64,000 nt of DNA, taken from assembly GCF_014773365.1 (NCBI RefSeq), contig NZ_JACWUN010000013.1:38727-102726 (forward strand), written 5' to 3'. This document shows, piece by piece, positions 24,011 through 33,085 of this stretch; position 1 is the stretch's first letter; each line of letters begins with the position of its first letter. The notes beneath the pieces are model-generated. The model was not told the origin of the DNA. It saw only the letters and a program-made list of their open reading frames with translations, and searched no databases. This stretch comes from Pelovirga terrestris. Lineage in GTDB: Bacteria > Desulfobacterota > Desulfuromonadia > Desulfuromonadales > Geopsychrobacteraceae. Both the position numbers and the translations under genes were made by a program.

Positions 24011-24310
24011 GATTTCGATCCCGATAGCGATTTCGATTTGGACATAGAACAATAAAAGCAGCAACGGGTGACCTCAAAAGAGGCCGCCCGTTGCTGTAAA
24101 TAAAGACATCTTGATTCAGTCGAAATCGAAATCGGGATCGAAATCGCTATCGGCTTTGCTGTTTTTCGAAGTGTGCCTGATCCCCTCAAGTCAAATAACC
24201 CCCGTCAACCCGGACGAGGTAGCCGATCGCGAGGAGGTAAAAGTTTCAAGCTTCTCGTGTCGAAGTTCCAGGTCTTTTCGATCCCGATCCCGATAGCGAT
24301 TGGGATATAG
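24011..24310. repeat. Three copies of a GATTTCGATCCCGATAGCGA-type repeat
   Basis: Copy A at 24011-24043, copy B in inverse orientation at 24119-24153, copy C at 24280-24310. A and B can fold on each other around a further hairpin, CAGCAACGGG/CCCGTTGCTG (24059-24096). The array fills the gap between the convergent tkt and channel genes and may act as a two-way transcript end. Confidence 0.6.
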
Positions 24311-24323
24311 GACCTTTCAACAA

Positions 24324-25409
24324 CTAATGGGTCGGCGCAAAAATCTTGCCGGAGAGTACGCCCTTAGTGGTTCGCACCAGCACCAGGCCCCAGACCAACA
24401 GTAAAAAGGTAACGGAGTAATAGTAAAAGATTTCCATGATGGCGAAGCCACTGACCTGCCAGGCGATCCCCGATGCTACCGCCAACGCCCCGGAAGGGAA
24501 GGTGAAGGCCCACCACGACAGAGCGTAGGGCAGTTCAATGCGGGTGAGGTAGTAGCAAGTGACGATCACTGCCATGATGTGCCACCAGGCAGCAAATCCC
24601 CAGGTCATCATGATGCCGAAGTTACACAAAGTAACAATGACAGTAGGGTCGAGATTCATGTAGGAGTGATCGGAAAACAGATGGATGATTTTGAATAGAA
24701 TCACGGCGATAATCGCAGGGGGAGCGATACCGATAAAAAAGGTCGCAGCAAAACGACTCATGGGGAGTTCATGGTAAATATAGCGGTGATACACGGCGGC
24801 ACCGACAAAAATAAACAGAAACAGGCCGATACCAAAACTGGCTGTTGATACCGCAATAATAAACTCTGCCCTATCTGGAAAGTGGGCGGCAAGTTCATAA
24901 CCCGAAACCGGGATCAACAGTTTGGAAACCGGAGGGATATACCAGCCAAAATTTGCGTGCTGAAGCTTGATCTCTTGATGCCGGAAAATGTGGATCAGAA
25001 TAATAAACCCCATGATATAGATGCCGGTAGTGCCAATCAGCCAGAGGTAATAGCCCAACTGCAAAGATATCTCCTGACTGAAAAACAGGGTCGGGTATTT
25101 TTTCAGGTTGAGGGCAAACAGAATCAGGGTGATCGGCATGGTCGGGAAAAAATTTGCCGCGACGGGGTGATTGAGATCCTTGCGGATGTTGGCCGGATAG
25201 GCAAAAAACTTGATGGTCCAGGGAATCATCAAGAGGACAAAAAGGACCACCGACAACAGGATAAAAAAGGTTGCCAGAGGTGTCACCCAGGCCGCATCGA
25301 TGAATGAGATAGCCAGGGGAATAACCGCCGTACCCATGATGGCCGCAAACCAGGCCGGGCTGAAATGTTCGGTAATGGTTGCCGGAGTGGCTTGGAACGA
25401 CTCGGACAT
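24324..25409 (-). CDS. TDT family transporter (TehA/SLAC1/SSU1-like)
   Basis: A 361-residue integral membrane protein with about ten hydrophobic helices. The start HFSPAWFAAIMGTAVIPLA matches the conserved first helix of the tellurite-resistance/dicarboxylate/sulfite family (TehA, SLAC1, Ssu1, Mae1), usually H-SPxWF-xxMGTG. Members are anion channels or exporters (sulfite, malate, chloride). The substrate cannot be told; sulfite or organic acid export would suit an anaerobe. The Pro at PVSGYELAAHF and FPSGA segments fit the pore helices. The ATG at 25409 follows a palindrome-containing upstream region. Confidence 0.8.
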   Translation of the reverse strand: MSESFQATPATITEHFSPAWFAAIMGTAVIPLAISFIDAAWVTPLATFFILLSVVLFVLLMIPWTIKFFAYPANIRKDLNHPVAANFFPTMPITLILFALNLKKYPTLFFSQEISLQLGYYLWLIGTTGIYIMGFIILIHIFRHQEIKLQHANFGWYIPPVSKLLIPVSGYELAAHFPDRAEFIIAVSTASFGIGLFLFIFVGAAVYHRYIYHELPMSRFAATFFIGIAPPAIIAVILFKIIHLFSDHSYMNLDPTVIVTLCNFGIMMTWGFAAWWHIMAVIVTCYYLTRIELPYALSWWAFTFPSGALAVASGIAWQVSGFAIMEIFYYYSVTFLLLVWGLVLVRTTKGVLSGKIFAPTH

Positions 25410-25443
25410 GAATGTCCTCCGATCATGACGTTGTGAAAAGTTC

Positions 25444-25457
25444 TTCTATATATAGAA
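25444..25457. promoter_or_regulatory. AT-rich palindrome upstream of the TDT gene
   Basis: TTCTATATATAGAA, a perfect 14-bp palindrome 35 bases upstream of the minus-strand start codon. It overlaps the place where a -10 box would lie, so it may be a promoter with a repressor site. Confidence 0.35.
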
Positions 25458-25671
25458 AAACATATATATGGTTTTATGGTTTTAGTCAATGCCTTTATGC
25501 TGCCGGAAAGGATTAAAACATTCCCTTTGATGTTGCCCCGGCTATACTGATAAAGATGACTTCGGTCAGCTGGTGAAAGGCTAGTAAGATTTGGCGTTTT
25601 GACAAGGGGGGAGGCAGCAAGGTTGGTTAACAACTCTAAACAAGCTCGTTTTTCCTGATGGGAGCCCTGTC

Positions 25672-26091
25672 ATGGCAGATCTTTTTATCGCGACGGATAT
25701 CAGTATTCCAGAACAGGAGATTGATTTGATCGCGGTGCGCTCTCAGGGTGCCGGTGGTCAGAACGTCAACAAGGTTGCCAGCGCCATCCATTTACGCTTT
25801 GATATCCATCAATCGTCTCTGCCCGAAGAGGTGAAGCAGAAGCTTTTGAGCCGCAATGATCAGCGCATCACCAGCGAGGGACTGATAGTGCTCAAGGTCC
25901 AGCAGTCGCGCAGTCAGCTACAAAATCGCCAACTGGCCGTGATCGCATTGCAGCAACTTATCCAGTCAGTGCTTGTCAAGCGCCGACCACGAAAAAAAAC
26001 CAGACCCGGTGCCGCCGCCGCGGCCAAGCGCATCAAGCGCAAAAAACTGCGTGGACAGGTCAAAACTCTGCGGCAAAAAGTAGAGCACTGA
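25672..26091 (+). CDS. arfB: Peptidyl-tRNA hydrolase ArfB
   Basis: A 139-residue codon-independent release factor (YaeJ/ICT1 type) that rescues ribosomes stalled at the 3' end of broken mRNAs. The GGQ catalytic motif is intact in RSQGAGGQNVNKVASAIHLRF (about residues 24-44). The basic C-terminal tail (RRPRKKTRPGAAAAAKRIKRKKLRGQVKTLRQK) is the element that enters the empty mRNA channel. The size excludes a full release factor. It stands alone between the TDT gene and the binding-protein gene. Confidence 0.92.
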   Translation: MADLFIATDISIPEQEIDLIAVRSQGAGGQNVNKVASAIHLRFDIHQSSLPEEVKQKLLSRNDQRITSEGLIVLKVQQSRSQLQNRQLAVIALQQLIQSVLVKRRPRKKTRPGAAAAAKRIKRKKLRGQVKTLRQKVEH

Positions 26092-26404
26092 AAAACAGCA
26101 CAAAATAGAGGTGATCCATCAACTTGACCTGATGATGCAATGTGCATACTCTGTGCGCAAATATTTGCGCACCTTTGTCCCCTTGGTTGCCATCACCTCA
26201 CCGCAGCCGGTGATCTCCAGGCTGTGCCCGGTCTTTTCTGTCCAGGGGGTTGAGGTAATGATGTCAACCCCTGAGCTTGCCGCTTATCCGCTGACTGATC
26301 TGGGGAAAAAGGTGATGTCTGCATCGGAGCAGCGCCACGAAATTTTTGCTGCTATCGATTTTTTGTTGAATGGATTTTGCAACCGACCAGAAAGGTGGTT
26401 CTCC

Positions 26405-27208
26405 ATGCGCAAGCTTCTCCTTCTCATCATGTTTATAATCAGCAGTGCTCTCCCATTGCCGGCAGCTGCTACAGACACGCCTGCAAACCGCCTCGACCGT
26501 GTCAAACAGGCCAATGTCGTGCGTATCTGTATCTGGCCAGACTATTACAGCATCACCTACCGGAACCCGAAAACCCTGGAGCTGTCCGGGATCGACATCG
26601 ACATGGCGAAAGAGCTTGGGAGGGATTTGGATGTCGCGGTCGCGTTTGTTGACAGCTCATTTGCTACGCTGATCGATGATGTAAGTCAGGACCGCTGTGA
26701 CGTTGCCATGTTCGCCATAGGGATCACCCCTGCACGGGCAGAAAAACTTCGCTTTACCCGCAGTCATCTTGCCAGCGATATCTACGGAATAACGACTAAA
26801 ACCAACCGCCGTATCAAGGAGTGGGGAGATATTGACAGTGCCGGCTCAATGGTTGCGGTCGCCAAAGGTACGCTCCATGTACCGGTCATGAAGGAAAAAC
26901 TCAAAAAAGCGCAGCTCCTCGTTCTTGACACGCCCTTTGCCCGCGAGCAGGAAGTCCAATCGGGACGTGCTGATGTTTTCATGACGGATTTCCCCTATAG
27001 CCAACGATTTCTGGCAAACGCTGACTGGGCGCGCCTGGTGTCGCCACCGGAGACCTATCACGTGACTCCTTATGCCTATGCGATGAAATTGGACGATGAC
27101 GTTTGGCATGCGCGCATGGAACAGTTCGTCAGTGATGTCAAAAGGGATGGCCGCCTTAGGGCTGCCGCTGAACGGCATAAGCTTGGACCCATTGTTGTTG
27201 CGCCATGA
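26405..27208 (+). CDS. Periplasmic amino-acid-type binding protein (SBP_bac_3)
   Basis: A 267-residue protein with a signal peptide (MRKLLLLIMFIISSALPLPAAAT, cleavage near 22) and a family-3 solute-binding fold. Visible features are VVRICIWPDYYSITYRNPKTLELSGIDIDMAKELG, then AMFAIGITPARAEKLRFTRSHLASD, and a late VTPYAYAMK. AAAGGTGG precedes the ATG at 26405; a longer frame from 26111 lacks a signal peptide at its start. No ABC permease or ATPase is nearby. The stop overlaps the histidine kinase start by four bases (ATGA), so it more likely acts as the ligand-sensing partner of that kinase than in uptake. Confidence 0.85.
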   Translation: MRKLLLLIMFIISSALPLPAAATDTPANRLDRVKQANVVRICIWPDYYSITYRNPKTLELSGIDIDMAKELGRDLDVAVAFVDSSFATLIDDVSQDRCDVAMFAIGITPARAEKLRFTRSHLASDIYGITTKTNRRIKEWGDIDSAGSMVAVAKGTLHVPVMKEKLKKAQLLVLDTPFAREQEVQSGRADVFMTDFPYSQRFLANADWARLVSPPETYHVTPYAYAMKLDDDVWHARMEQFVSDVKRDGRLRAAAERHKLGPIVVAP

Positions 27209-29229
27209 CGGAACGGGCAAAACAGTTACGAACATATTTTATTGTCGCCCTGCTGCTCTTTGTCACTGGCACAGTGGCTCTTACCACCTACTCCCTGTGG
27301 CGGGCGCGCAATGATGCCATTCTCAATGGCATCGGCATGTCATCAATGTATTCGCGCAGTTTTGAAGATTTTATCACCCAAAGCCTGCATGTTACAGAGC
27401 TTGTCGGCGCCAACATTGTCGGGCTGGAAGGCCAATTCTCCGATCCGGACGCGGCAGCAACAAATCTCTTCAGGGTGTTGCGCCACACGCCCTTTCTTCG
27501 CTCGATATCAATGATCGACGACCGCGCATCGATCATTGCCAGCTCTAATGTCGCCAACATTGGCATTGATGTGGCTCTGGATCATTACTTGCCGCCCGCA
27601 ACAGAAAAACTGGAAATGTTACGCATTGGCATCCCCTGGAGCGGGCGTGATTTTGCTGATGGCCAACCCAATGCCGGAGGCGATCAGTTCTCGAGATTCA
27701 TCCCATTGGTCCGCACGCTGATAGAAGGTGGCCAGGCGTCAACCCTGCTCATCAATCTGAACCCGGATTATTTTATCAACCACATGGCACAGCAAATCGC
27801 TATGGAGGAAGGTACCGTCGAGATCGTGCGCTACGACGGGATTTTGCTGATGAGTACCGATCCGGACGAACAGCCCGGCGCGCTGCGTGAGTATGTGACC
27901 CGCGAGCTACAGCTGTCTGAAGAGGAGTTCGGTGAGTTCAAACGGGAGCTGGAAGATGGACGGCACGTGTTGACCGCCTTTCGGGCATCACGTCTTTACC
28001 CCTTTGTGGTTGTCACCAACATCAATCGCGATTATGTCCTGAGGCACTGGACGACCCAGGCACAAACACTCCTGGGGGTTGTTGTCCCTGCCTTGCTGGC
28101 CGTTATCCTGCTTACCATCGTGTTTTATCGCCGTCAGCTCCATTTTCTTGCCCGGCAGGCTGAGTACGAACGTCTCCAGCGCATCAATGCCACCGTCTTC
28201 GATGCGAGCACCGAGGCCACCCTGATCACGGATGTGGAGGCCAAGATTATTTCGCTTAATCCTGCCTTCACCCGGGTTACAGGCTATCGTCCTGAGGACG
28301 CTATTGGTCACCTGTTGACGGAATTTATGACGGCAGACGACACCCAAACCTTTTTTCAAAGCGTTAATTCGGAACCCATCGAGGTCCAGCATCGCTGTAA
28401 GGATGGTTCGCTGATCTGGGCTGAAATTCTCTCAACCCCCGAACGTAACGACCAGGGGGATGTCACCGGGTTTTACCGTATCAGCAGAAACATCACTGAT
28501 CGCAAACAGGCCCAGTTAGCTCTGGAACAAAAAAATCAGGAGATGGAACATTTTGTTTACATCGTTTCCCATGACCTGAAAAGCCCTCTCATCACGGTGC
28601 AATCCTTTGTAAATATGCTGCGACAGGATCTGCAGGAGGGTAATCAGCAGGATATTTACGACGATCTGGGCTATATCGAAAAAGCCACCGACAAGATGCA
28701 GCAACTCCTGGGTGCCCTGTTGCAATTCTCACGCATCGGCACGGCGGATACTCCGGCGCAAACCCTGACCGCTGAACAATCGGTTCAAGGTTGTCTGGAT
28801 TCACTGGCCGGTATTTTACATCAGCATCTGATCCAGGTCTCTACCGGCAAACTGCCCCAGCCGCTGTATGGTGATCCCATGCACTTTGGGCAGATCTGGC
28901 AGAACCTGATTGAAAATGCCGTCAAGTATCGGGGCAACCAGGTTCACCCCCAGATTGAGATTGGAGCAACTCAAGAAGGGCAAGATGTGGTTTTCTATGT
29001 GCGCGACAATGGCATGGGGATTGGACCTGAAGACGGTGAACGCATCTTCAACCTGTTTTCCCAGCTTAATCCGGCCAGTGACGGCAGCGGCCTGGGGTTA
29101 GCTCTGGTAAAAAAAATCGTCACCATCTACCAGGGGCGCATCTGGGTTGAATCGGCGGGCAAGGATAAAGGGAGTTGCTTCAAGTTTACCCTGCCCGGAG
29201 CAATAAAGGGTTACAGCGAAAAGCCGTAA
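27205..29229 (+). CDS. Membrane sensor histidine kinase with PAS domain
   Basis: A 674-residue kinase. Membrane helix 1 is at about 11-31, a ~255-residue periplasmic sensor region (Cache-like by size and pattern) follows, and helix 2 is at about 288-309. A PAS domain starts near 326, with NITDRKQAQLALEQKNQEMEHF as the usual link. HisKA carries the phospho-acceptor in VSHDLKSPLIT (His near 456). The ATPase domain has N-box NLIENAVKY, G1 DNGMGIGPED and G2 GSGLGLAL. It shares an operon with the preceding periplasmic binding protein. No response regulator gene is adjacent. Confidence 0.92.
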   Translation: MTERAKQLRTYFIVALLLFVTGTVALTTYSLWRARNDAILNGIGMSSMYSRSFEDFITQSLHVTELVGANIVGLEGQFSDPDAAATNLFRVLRHTPFLRSISMIDDRASIIASSNVANIGIDVALDHYLPPATEKLEMLRIGIPWSGRDFADGQPNAGGDQFSRFIPLVRTLIEGGQASTLLINLNPDYFINHMAQQIAMEEGTVEIVRYDGILLMSTDPDEQPGALREYVTRELQLSEEEFGEFKRELEDGRHVLTAFRASRLYPFVVVTNINRDYVLRHWTTQAQTLLGVVVPALLAVILLTIVFYRRQLHFLARQAEYERLQRINATVFDASTEATLITDVEAKIISLNPAFTRVTGYRPEDAIGHLLTEFMTADDTQTFFQSVNSEPIEVQHRCKDGSLIWAEILSTPERNDQGDVTGFYRISRNITDRKQAQLALEQKNQEMEHFVYIVSHDLKSPLITVQSFVNMLRQDLQEGNQQDIYDDLGYIEKATDKMQQLLGALLQFSRIGTADTPAQTLTAEQSVQGCLDSLAGILHQHLIQVSTGKLPQPLYGDPMHFGQIWQNLIENAVKYRGNQVHPQIEIGATQEGQDVVFYVRDNGMGIGPEDGERIFNLFSQLNPASDGSGLGLALVKKIVTIYQGRIWVESAGKDKGSCFKFTLPGAIKGYSEKP

Positions 29230-29243
29230 CCCTTTGATTTTGC

Positions 29244-29319
<76 letters not shown>

Positions 29320-29461
29320 GAAATGAAGCCCGTTTATAACCAAAGGGCGCAGGGCTGTCAAGAGAAAATGCGGGGTTTTACGTTGCCGCAGGCGCTGATT
29401 TTTCACTTGCTTGTGGCGGCGGGCTTGTGTAGTCTACGCGAAATCACGTGAGAGGATGGTT

Positions 29462-29548
29462 ATGACAACCTTCGGTCTTTATCGCAACTTTTTCTTTTTC
29501 TGGTTTTTCGGCTTTTTCAGGCCGTCTGCCGTGGAAGGGTGCGGGTAA
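29462..29548 (+). CDS. Phe-rich leader peptide (attenuator)
   Basis: A 28-codon frame with GAGAGGA seven bases before the ATG. Nine of the first nineteen residues are Phe: one at position 4, four in a row at 10-13, then pairs at 15-16 and 18-19. A Tyr stands at 7 and a Trp at 14. The pattern resembles the pheA and pheST leader peptides of enterobacteria. It lies just before an intrinsic terminator and a DAHP synthase gene. Likely use: a ribosome starved for Phe stalls here and prevents termination. Confidence 0.82.
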   Translation: MTTFGLYRNFFFFWFFGFFRPSAVEGCG

Positions 29549-29609
29549 AGCTCACCAGTATATGCAACCCATGGCAGAATGGCTTACAGCGTTCTCCCAT
29601 GGGTTTTTT
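29525..29609 (+). terminator. Attenuator with competing antiterminator, DAHP synthase leader
   Basis: Terminator: AACCCATGGCAGAA (29566-29579) pairs with TTCTCCCATGGGTT (29592-29605) with a single C-C mismatch, then a T-run to 29609. Antiterminator: TCTGCCGTGG (29525-29534, inside the leader peptide) pairs with CCATGGCAGA (29569-29578), ten pairs with one G-U, and destroys the terminator's left arm. Both states are directly readable in the sequence. Confidence 0.8.
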
Positions 29610-29625
29610 ACTTTGTAGATGTAAG

Positions 29626-29653
29626 GGCCGCCGGGAGATCTGGTGGCCTTTTT
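29626..29653 (+). terminator. Second terminator-like hairpin before DAHP synthase
   Basis: GGCCGCC (29626-29632) pairs with GGTGGCC (29642-29648, one G-U) and five Ts follow. It lies between the attenuator and the aroF ribosome site. It may be a second termination point or only a structure in the leader. Confidence 0.45.
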
Positions 29654-29690
29654 GCCTTCAAACGTCGCTAGCGACAAAAGGAGCGCAACA

Positions 29691-30716
29691 ATGATTATCG
29701 TTATGAAAAAAAGTGCGGACAAAGAACAGTTGGCAGCGGTGGAAGCCAAGATCTCTGAGCTGGGTTATCAGCCTCATGTGATTTACGGGGAGACCCGCAA
29801 CGTGATTGGTGCTGTCGGCGAGGAACGCGGCAAAGAGAAATTGCAGATTCTGCAGTCGATGGCGGGGGTGGACAATGTGGTTCCTATCCTTAAACCCTAT
29901 AAGCTGGCGAGCCTGGAGGTACAGCAGGAGCCGAGCACCATTGAGATCGTCCCCGGCCTGACAATCGGCGGCAAGGAGTTTATCGTCGGCGCCGGTCCCT
30001 GTGCGGTAGAGACCCGCGAACAGATCTGTGAAACCGCCGTCGCCGTTAAAGCGGCGGGTGCGCGGATGTTGCGGGGTGGGGCTTTTAAGCCACGCACCAG
30101 CCCCTATTCTTTCCAGGGGATGGAAGAGGAAGGGTTGAAGTTGCTGGCCGAAGCGCGTGAACTGACCGGCTTGCCGATTGTGACCGAGGTGGTTAATCCG
30201 CGTGACGTCGAACTGGTCGCCCGTTATGCTGACGTCATGCAGGTGGGAGCGCGCAATACCCAGAACTTTGCCCTGTTGAAAATGCTCGGCCAGCTTGACA
30301 AGCCGATTCTGCTGAAGCGAGGAATGGCGACCACCATTCAGGAGTTTCTGATGAGTGCCGAGTATATTCTGTCCGAAGGCAATCGCCGGGTCATCCTGTG
30401 TGAGCGCGGAATTCGCACTTTTGAAACCGCCACCCGCAACACCCTCGATCTGTCGGCGATTCCGGTACTCAAGCAGCAGACCCATCTGCCTGTTGTTATT
30501 GACCCGTCCCATGGGACCGGTCATTCAGCACTGGTGCCGGCCATGTGTTATGCGGCGGCGGCGGCCGGCGCTGACGGATTGCTGGTCGAGGTTCATCCCT
30601 GTCCGGAAAATGCTACCAGTGATGGGCCGCAATCCTTGCGCCCGGATGATTTTGCCGCAATGATGAACAAGCTACGTAGGTTCGTTGACGTCTGCGAACG
30701 CACCATGGCCGGCTAA
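29691..30716 (+). CDS. aroF: DAHP synthase, type I-beta with N-terminal regulatory domain
   Basis: A 341-residue 3-deoxy-7-phosphoheptulonate synthase, the first enzyme of aromatic amino acid synthesis. Residues 1-75 ([26 protein letters not shown]...) form the ferredoxin-like (ACT-like) domain that gives Phe/Tyr feedback control in Thermotoga-type enzymes. The barrel carries [42 protein letters not shown] and the DPSHGTGH metal/substrate motif. AAAGGAG sets the ATG at 29691. Expression is probably controlled by the Phe attenuator upstream, so both gene and enzyme would answer to Phe. A small Cys gene and serC follow closely. Confidence 0.95.
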   Translation: MIIVMKKSADKEQLAAVEAKISELGYQPHVIYGETRNVIGAVGEERGKEKLQILQSMAGVDNVVPILKPYKLASLEVQQEPSTIEIVPGLTIGGKEFIVGAGPCAVETREQICETAVAVKAAGARMLRGGAFKPRTSPYSFQGMEEEGLKLLAEARELTGLPIVTEVVNPRDVELVARYADVMQVGARNTQNFALLKMLGQLDKPILLKRGMATTIQEFLMSAEYILSEGNRRVILCERGIRTFETATRNTLDLSAIPVLKQQTHLPVVIDPSHGTGHSALVPAMCYAAAAAGADGLLVEVHPCPENATSDGPQSLRPDDFAAMMNKLRRFVDVCERTMAG

Positions 30717-30731
30717 AAAGAGAGAAAAAAT

Positions 30732-30998
30732 ATGTATCTGGTTCCCCTGTCTCAGCTTGCAAGTGTTGAATTATTGATTCATTGTCTTAAGGCGGCTGGT
30801 GGGCAAGCCGATTGTACCATGTGTCCGGCCTATCGGGTGTGTATGAAGCAATGTTTGGCGGTTGCTGCCTCGGTCGAGCAGATGCTGCAGCAGGGCACCC
30901 TGCCGATGCTGGGGGAGGAGTCTGAGGCAGCAGAAACAAAGGCCCCGGAAGACGAACCGGATCCGCCGGGAAAAGGTGGCTTGCGGGTGGTCAAGTGA
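30732..30998 (+). CDS. Small Cys-motif protein of unknown function
   Basis: An 88-residue protein between aroF (15-base gap) and serC (30-base gap), so probably co-transcribed. Four Cys residues stand in a compact pattern, CTMCPAYRVCMKQC (about 28-41), which could bind zinc or an Fe-S cluster. The C-terminal half is Glu/Pro-rich and likely disordered. No signal peptide or membrane helix. I do not recognise the family. Confidence 0.65.
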   Translation: MYLVPLSQLASVELLIHCLKAAGGQADCTMCPAYRVCMKQCLAVAASVEQMLQQGTLPMLGEESEAAETKAPEDEPDPPGKGGLRVVK

Positions 30999-31028
30999 GG
31001 CGTTGGACATTATGGTGGACGGTGATCT

Positions 31029-32120
31029 ATGACTGACAGAGTGTATAATTTTGGTGCCGGGCCGGCGATGCTGCCCGAGCCGGTGATGCGCAAAATTCAG
31101 GAAGAATGGCTCAACTATCGGGGCATGGGGGTGTCGATTATCGAAATCAGCCATCGCGCTGACGCGTTTATCGAGGTCCTTGAAGAAGCCAAAGCCCTGT
31201 TCCGTGAATTGACTGACCTACCTGATAACTACCGGATTCTGTTTATGCACGGTGGCGCGCGGATGGTGTTTTCGGCGCTGCCGCTGAATCTCGCCGGGCG
31301 CTGTGCAACGCGTAAGTGTCTGTATGCCGAAACCGGTAACTTTGCCAAGGTGGCGGCCCAGGAGGCGCAGAAGTTCTGCCAGGTTAAAACGGTCATCAGC
31401 AGTGCCGCAGGCGGTTACGATCATATCCCCGAGCTGCCGCTGGAGTTGATCGATCAGGATGCCGCCTACCTGCATATCACCGGCAACAACACCATCTTTG
31501 GTACCCGCTGGAACACCTTCCCTGAAACCGGCAAGGTACCGCTGATCGCCGATATGACTTCTGAGCTGTTGTCACGGCGCATCGACTACCGGCGCTTTGG
31601 TGCTGTCTATGCCGGTTTACAGAAAAACCTTGGCCCTTCCGGTATGGCGATGGTGATTATCCGGGATGATCTGCTCGGGTTTGCTGATGCCGTGACGCCG
31701 ACCCTGCTTGATTTTACCCAGGCCGACAAGGACAACTCCCTGACCAACACCACCAATACCTTTGCCGTTTATGTGATCAAGCTGGTGCTGGAATGGCTGC
31801 AAGAGCAGGGCGGTGTTGCTGCCATGGAGGAAATCAACGAAGCCAAGGCGGCGCGACTCTACCAGGTGATTGATGATGGTGATTTTTATCGTGGTATCGC
31901 CAGGAAAGACCATCGTTCGATTATGAACGTGTCTTTTCTGCTCAATGGTGATGGACTGACAGCTAAATTCCTGCAACAGGCCGAAGATCGTGGCCTTTAC
32001 GCCCTGAAGGGCTACCGCAGTGTCGGTGGGGTGCGGGCCTCTATCTACAACCCGATGCCGATGGTCGGAGTAGAGAAACTGGCAACCTTTATGGAGGAGT
32101 TTGCCGCCCGGCACGGATGA
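31029..32120 (+). CDS. serC: Phosphoserine aminotransferase
   Basis: A 363-residue SerC, converting 3-phosphohydroxypyruvate and glutamate to phosphoserine. Hallmarks: the opening RVYNFGAGPAMLPEPVM, GISIIEISHR-type segment (here GVSIIEISHRADAF), HGGARMVFSALPLNL, and the Lys-containing YAGLQKNLGPSGMAMVII where the Lys binds PLP. Length is standard. It probably belongs to the aroF operon, and a strong terminator follows at 32141. serA, the preceding step, lies 2 kb downstream as a separate unit. Confidence 0.96.
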   Translation: MTDRVYNFGAGPAMLPEPVMRKIQEEWLNYRGMGVSIIEISHRADAFIEVLEEAKALFRELTDLPDNYRILFMHGGARMVFSALPLNLAGRCATRKCLYAETGNFAKVAAQEAQKFCQVKTVISSAAGGYDHIPELPLELIDQDAAYLHITGNNTIFGTRWNTFPETGKVPLIADMTSELLSRRIDYRRFGAVYAGLQKNLGPSGMAMVIIRDDLLGFADAVTPTLLDFTQADKDNSLTNTTNTFAVYVIKLVLEWLQEQGGVAAMEEINEAKAARLYQVIDDGDFYRGIARKDHRSIMNVSFLLNGDGLTAKFLQQAEDRGLYALKGYRSVGGVRASIYNPMPMVGVEKLATFMEEFAARHG

Positions 32121-32140
32121 GGAATGGTTGTCGAAATAGT

Positions 32141-32193
32141 TTACACAAAAGGGCCGATTGGCATTGCTGATCGGCCCTTTTGTGTAAAAAAAA
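32141..32193. terminator. Strong bidirectional terminator after serC
   Basis: TTACACAAAAGGGCCGA (32141-32157) pairs perfectly with TCGGCCCTTTTGTGTAA (32171-32187). The A-run on one side and T-run on the other let it serve serC and also the minus-strand PilZ gene. Confidence 0.9.
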
Positions 32194-32332
32194 CCGACAA
32201 GGGGGGGTTTTTAGGTCATGAGTCCATTTGTCTCTGTTCAGCACCGGGCCTTTGGATCCTGTGGCAAGGATAGAGCTGAATAGTGACGTCCATTTTTTAG
32301 ATAGAGAGAAGACTGAGGCAAGGAATAGATTC

Positions 32333-32833
32333 TCACCTGTCCTCATGGAATACTTCCTTCAGGTTGTTAGCGATAGGCAGGGGCGCTTCGGTATAAAAAC
32401 GGATAAAGGTCCGCAGTTTCTGCAATTGTTCATCTGATAGAGGGGCAAAGTGGACACTGCCACGCCTGACGGGTACGAGGTTGTCGCGCAAACGATAATC
32501 CGACACCGATTTGACCGGCAGCTTCTCTACGATCAGTTCATGATTGTGATAAAGGCTGAGCTCCTTGATGTCTGAGCGTCTGAGTTTCTGCCCCAGATAG
32601 CGAAAAGACAGTCCACCCTCACTGATATCCATGATGTGGAAGGGGAGAGACTCGGGGCCCCGATCAATCAGAACCAGAGCCCGGTTCACGGCCTGAAAGC
32701 GCTGGTTCTCTCTGACGGGGCTGTATTGGTAGCGACTTTCCATTGTCATCTCTTTTTTGGCCGAGCGCTTATCGGCCATGGAAAGGGGTTTTGAGTTGAA
32801 CTGTTTATCACATGAGCCAGTGTATTCTCTCAT
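32333..32833 (-). CDS. PilZ-domain protein
   Basis: A 166-residue protein with a PilZ domain over roughly residues 40-150. The binding residues are kept: RENQR (RxxxR) and DISEGG (DxSxxG), so cyclic di-GMP binding is likely. The first ~35 residues are polar and without recognisable domain. AGGA before the ATG at 32833 favours this start; later in-frame ATGs at 32749 and 32743 are alternatives. A possible frame to 32941 looks spurious. It is a lone gene, convergent with serC, and distinct in sequence from the YcgR-like pair. Confidence 0.75.
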   Translation of the reverse strand: MREYTGSCDKQFNSKPLSMADKRSAKKEMTMESRYQYSPVRENQRFQAVNRALVLIDRGPESLPFHIMDISEGGLSFRYLGQKLRRSDIKELSLYHNHELIVEKLPVKSVSDYRLRDNLVPVRRGSVHFAPLSDEQLQKLRTFIRFYTEAPLPIANNLKEVFHEDR

Positions 32834-33085
32834 TTTTTTATCCTGGTTGCAACGAGTGCAAAAAATAACATAATGATTGAATATCTTTATGCAATAATTA
32901 TTCCCCGACCCACTTCCCGGCTCTGCCGAGCCTGGCTCCAAGGGACCTTTTCACTCCTGATTTCACCCACTATGGCTATCTGTTTGTTAAAATAATCGCC
33001 GAAACTTCCTGTATCAGATATAGTCTGGATCTGAACATTGTCTCAACCTGATAGCTTTGTCGAAATTCTTTACAGGTGCCCTTAT

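Noticed and set aside
26111..26404. N-terminal extension of the binding protein
   Set aside because: A clear signal peptide and ribosome site begin at 26405; the extension would bury the signal peptide.
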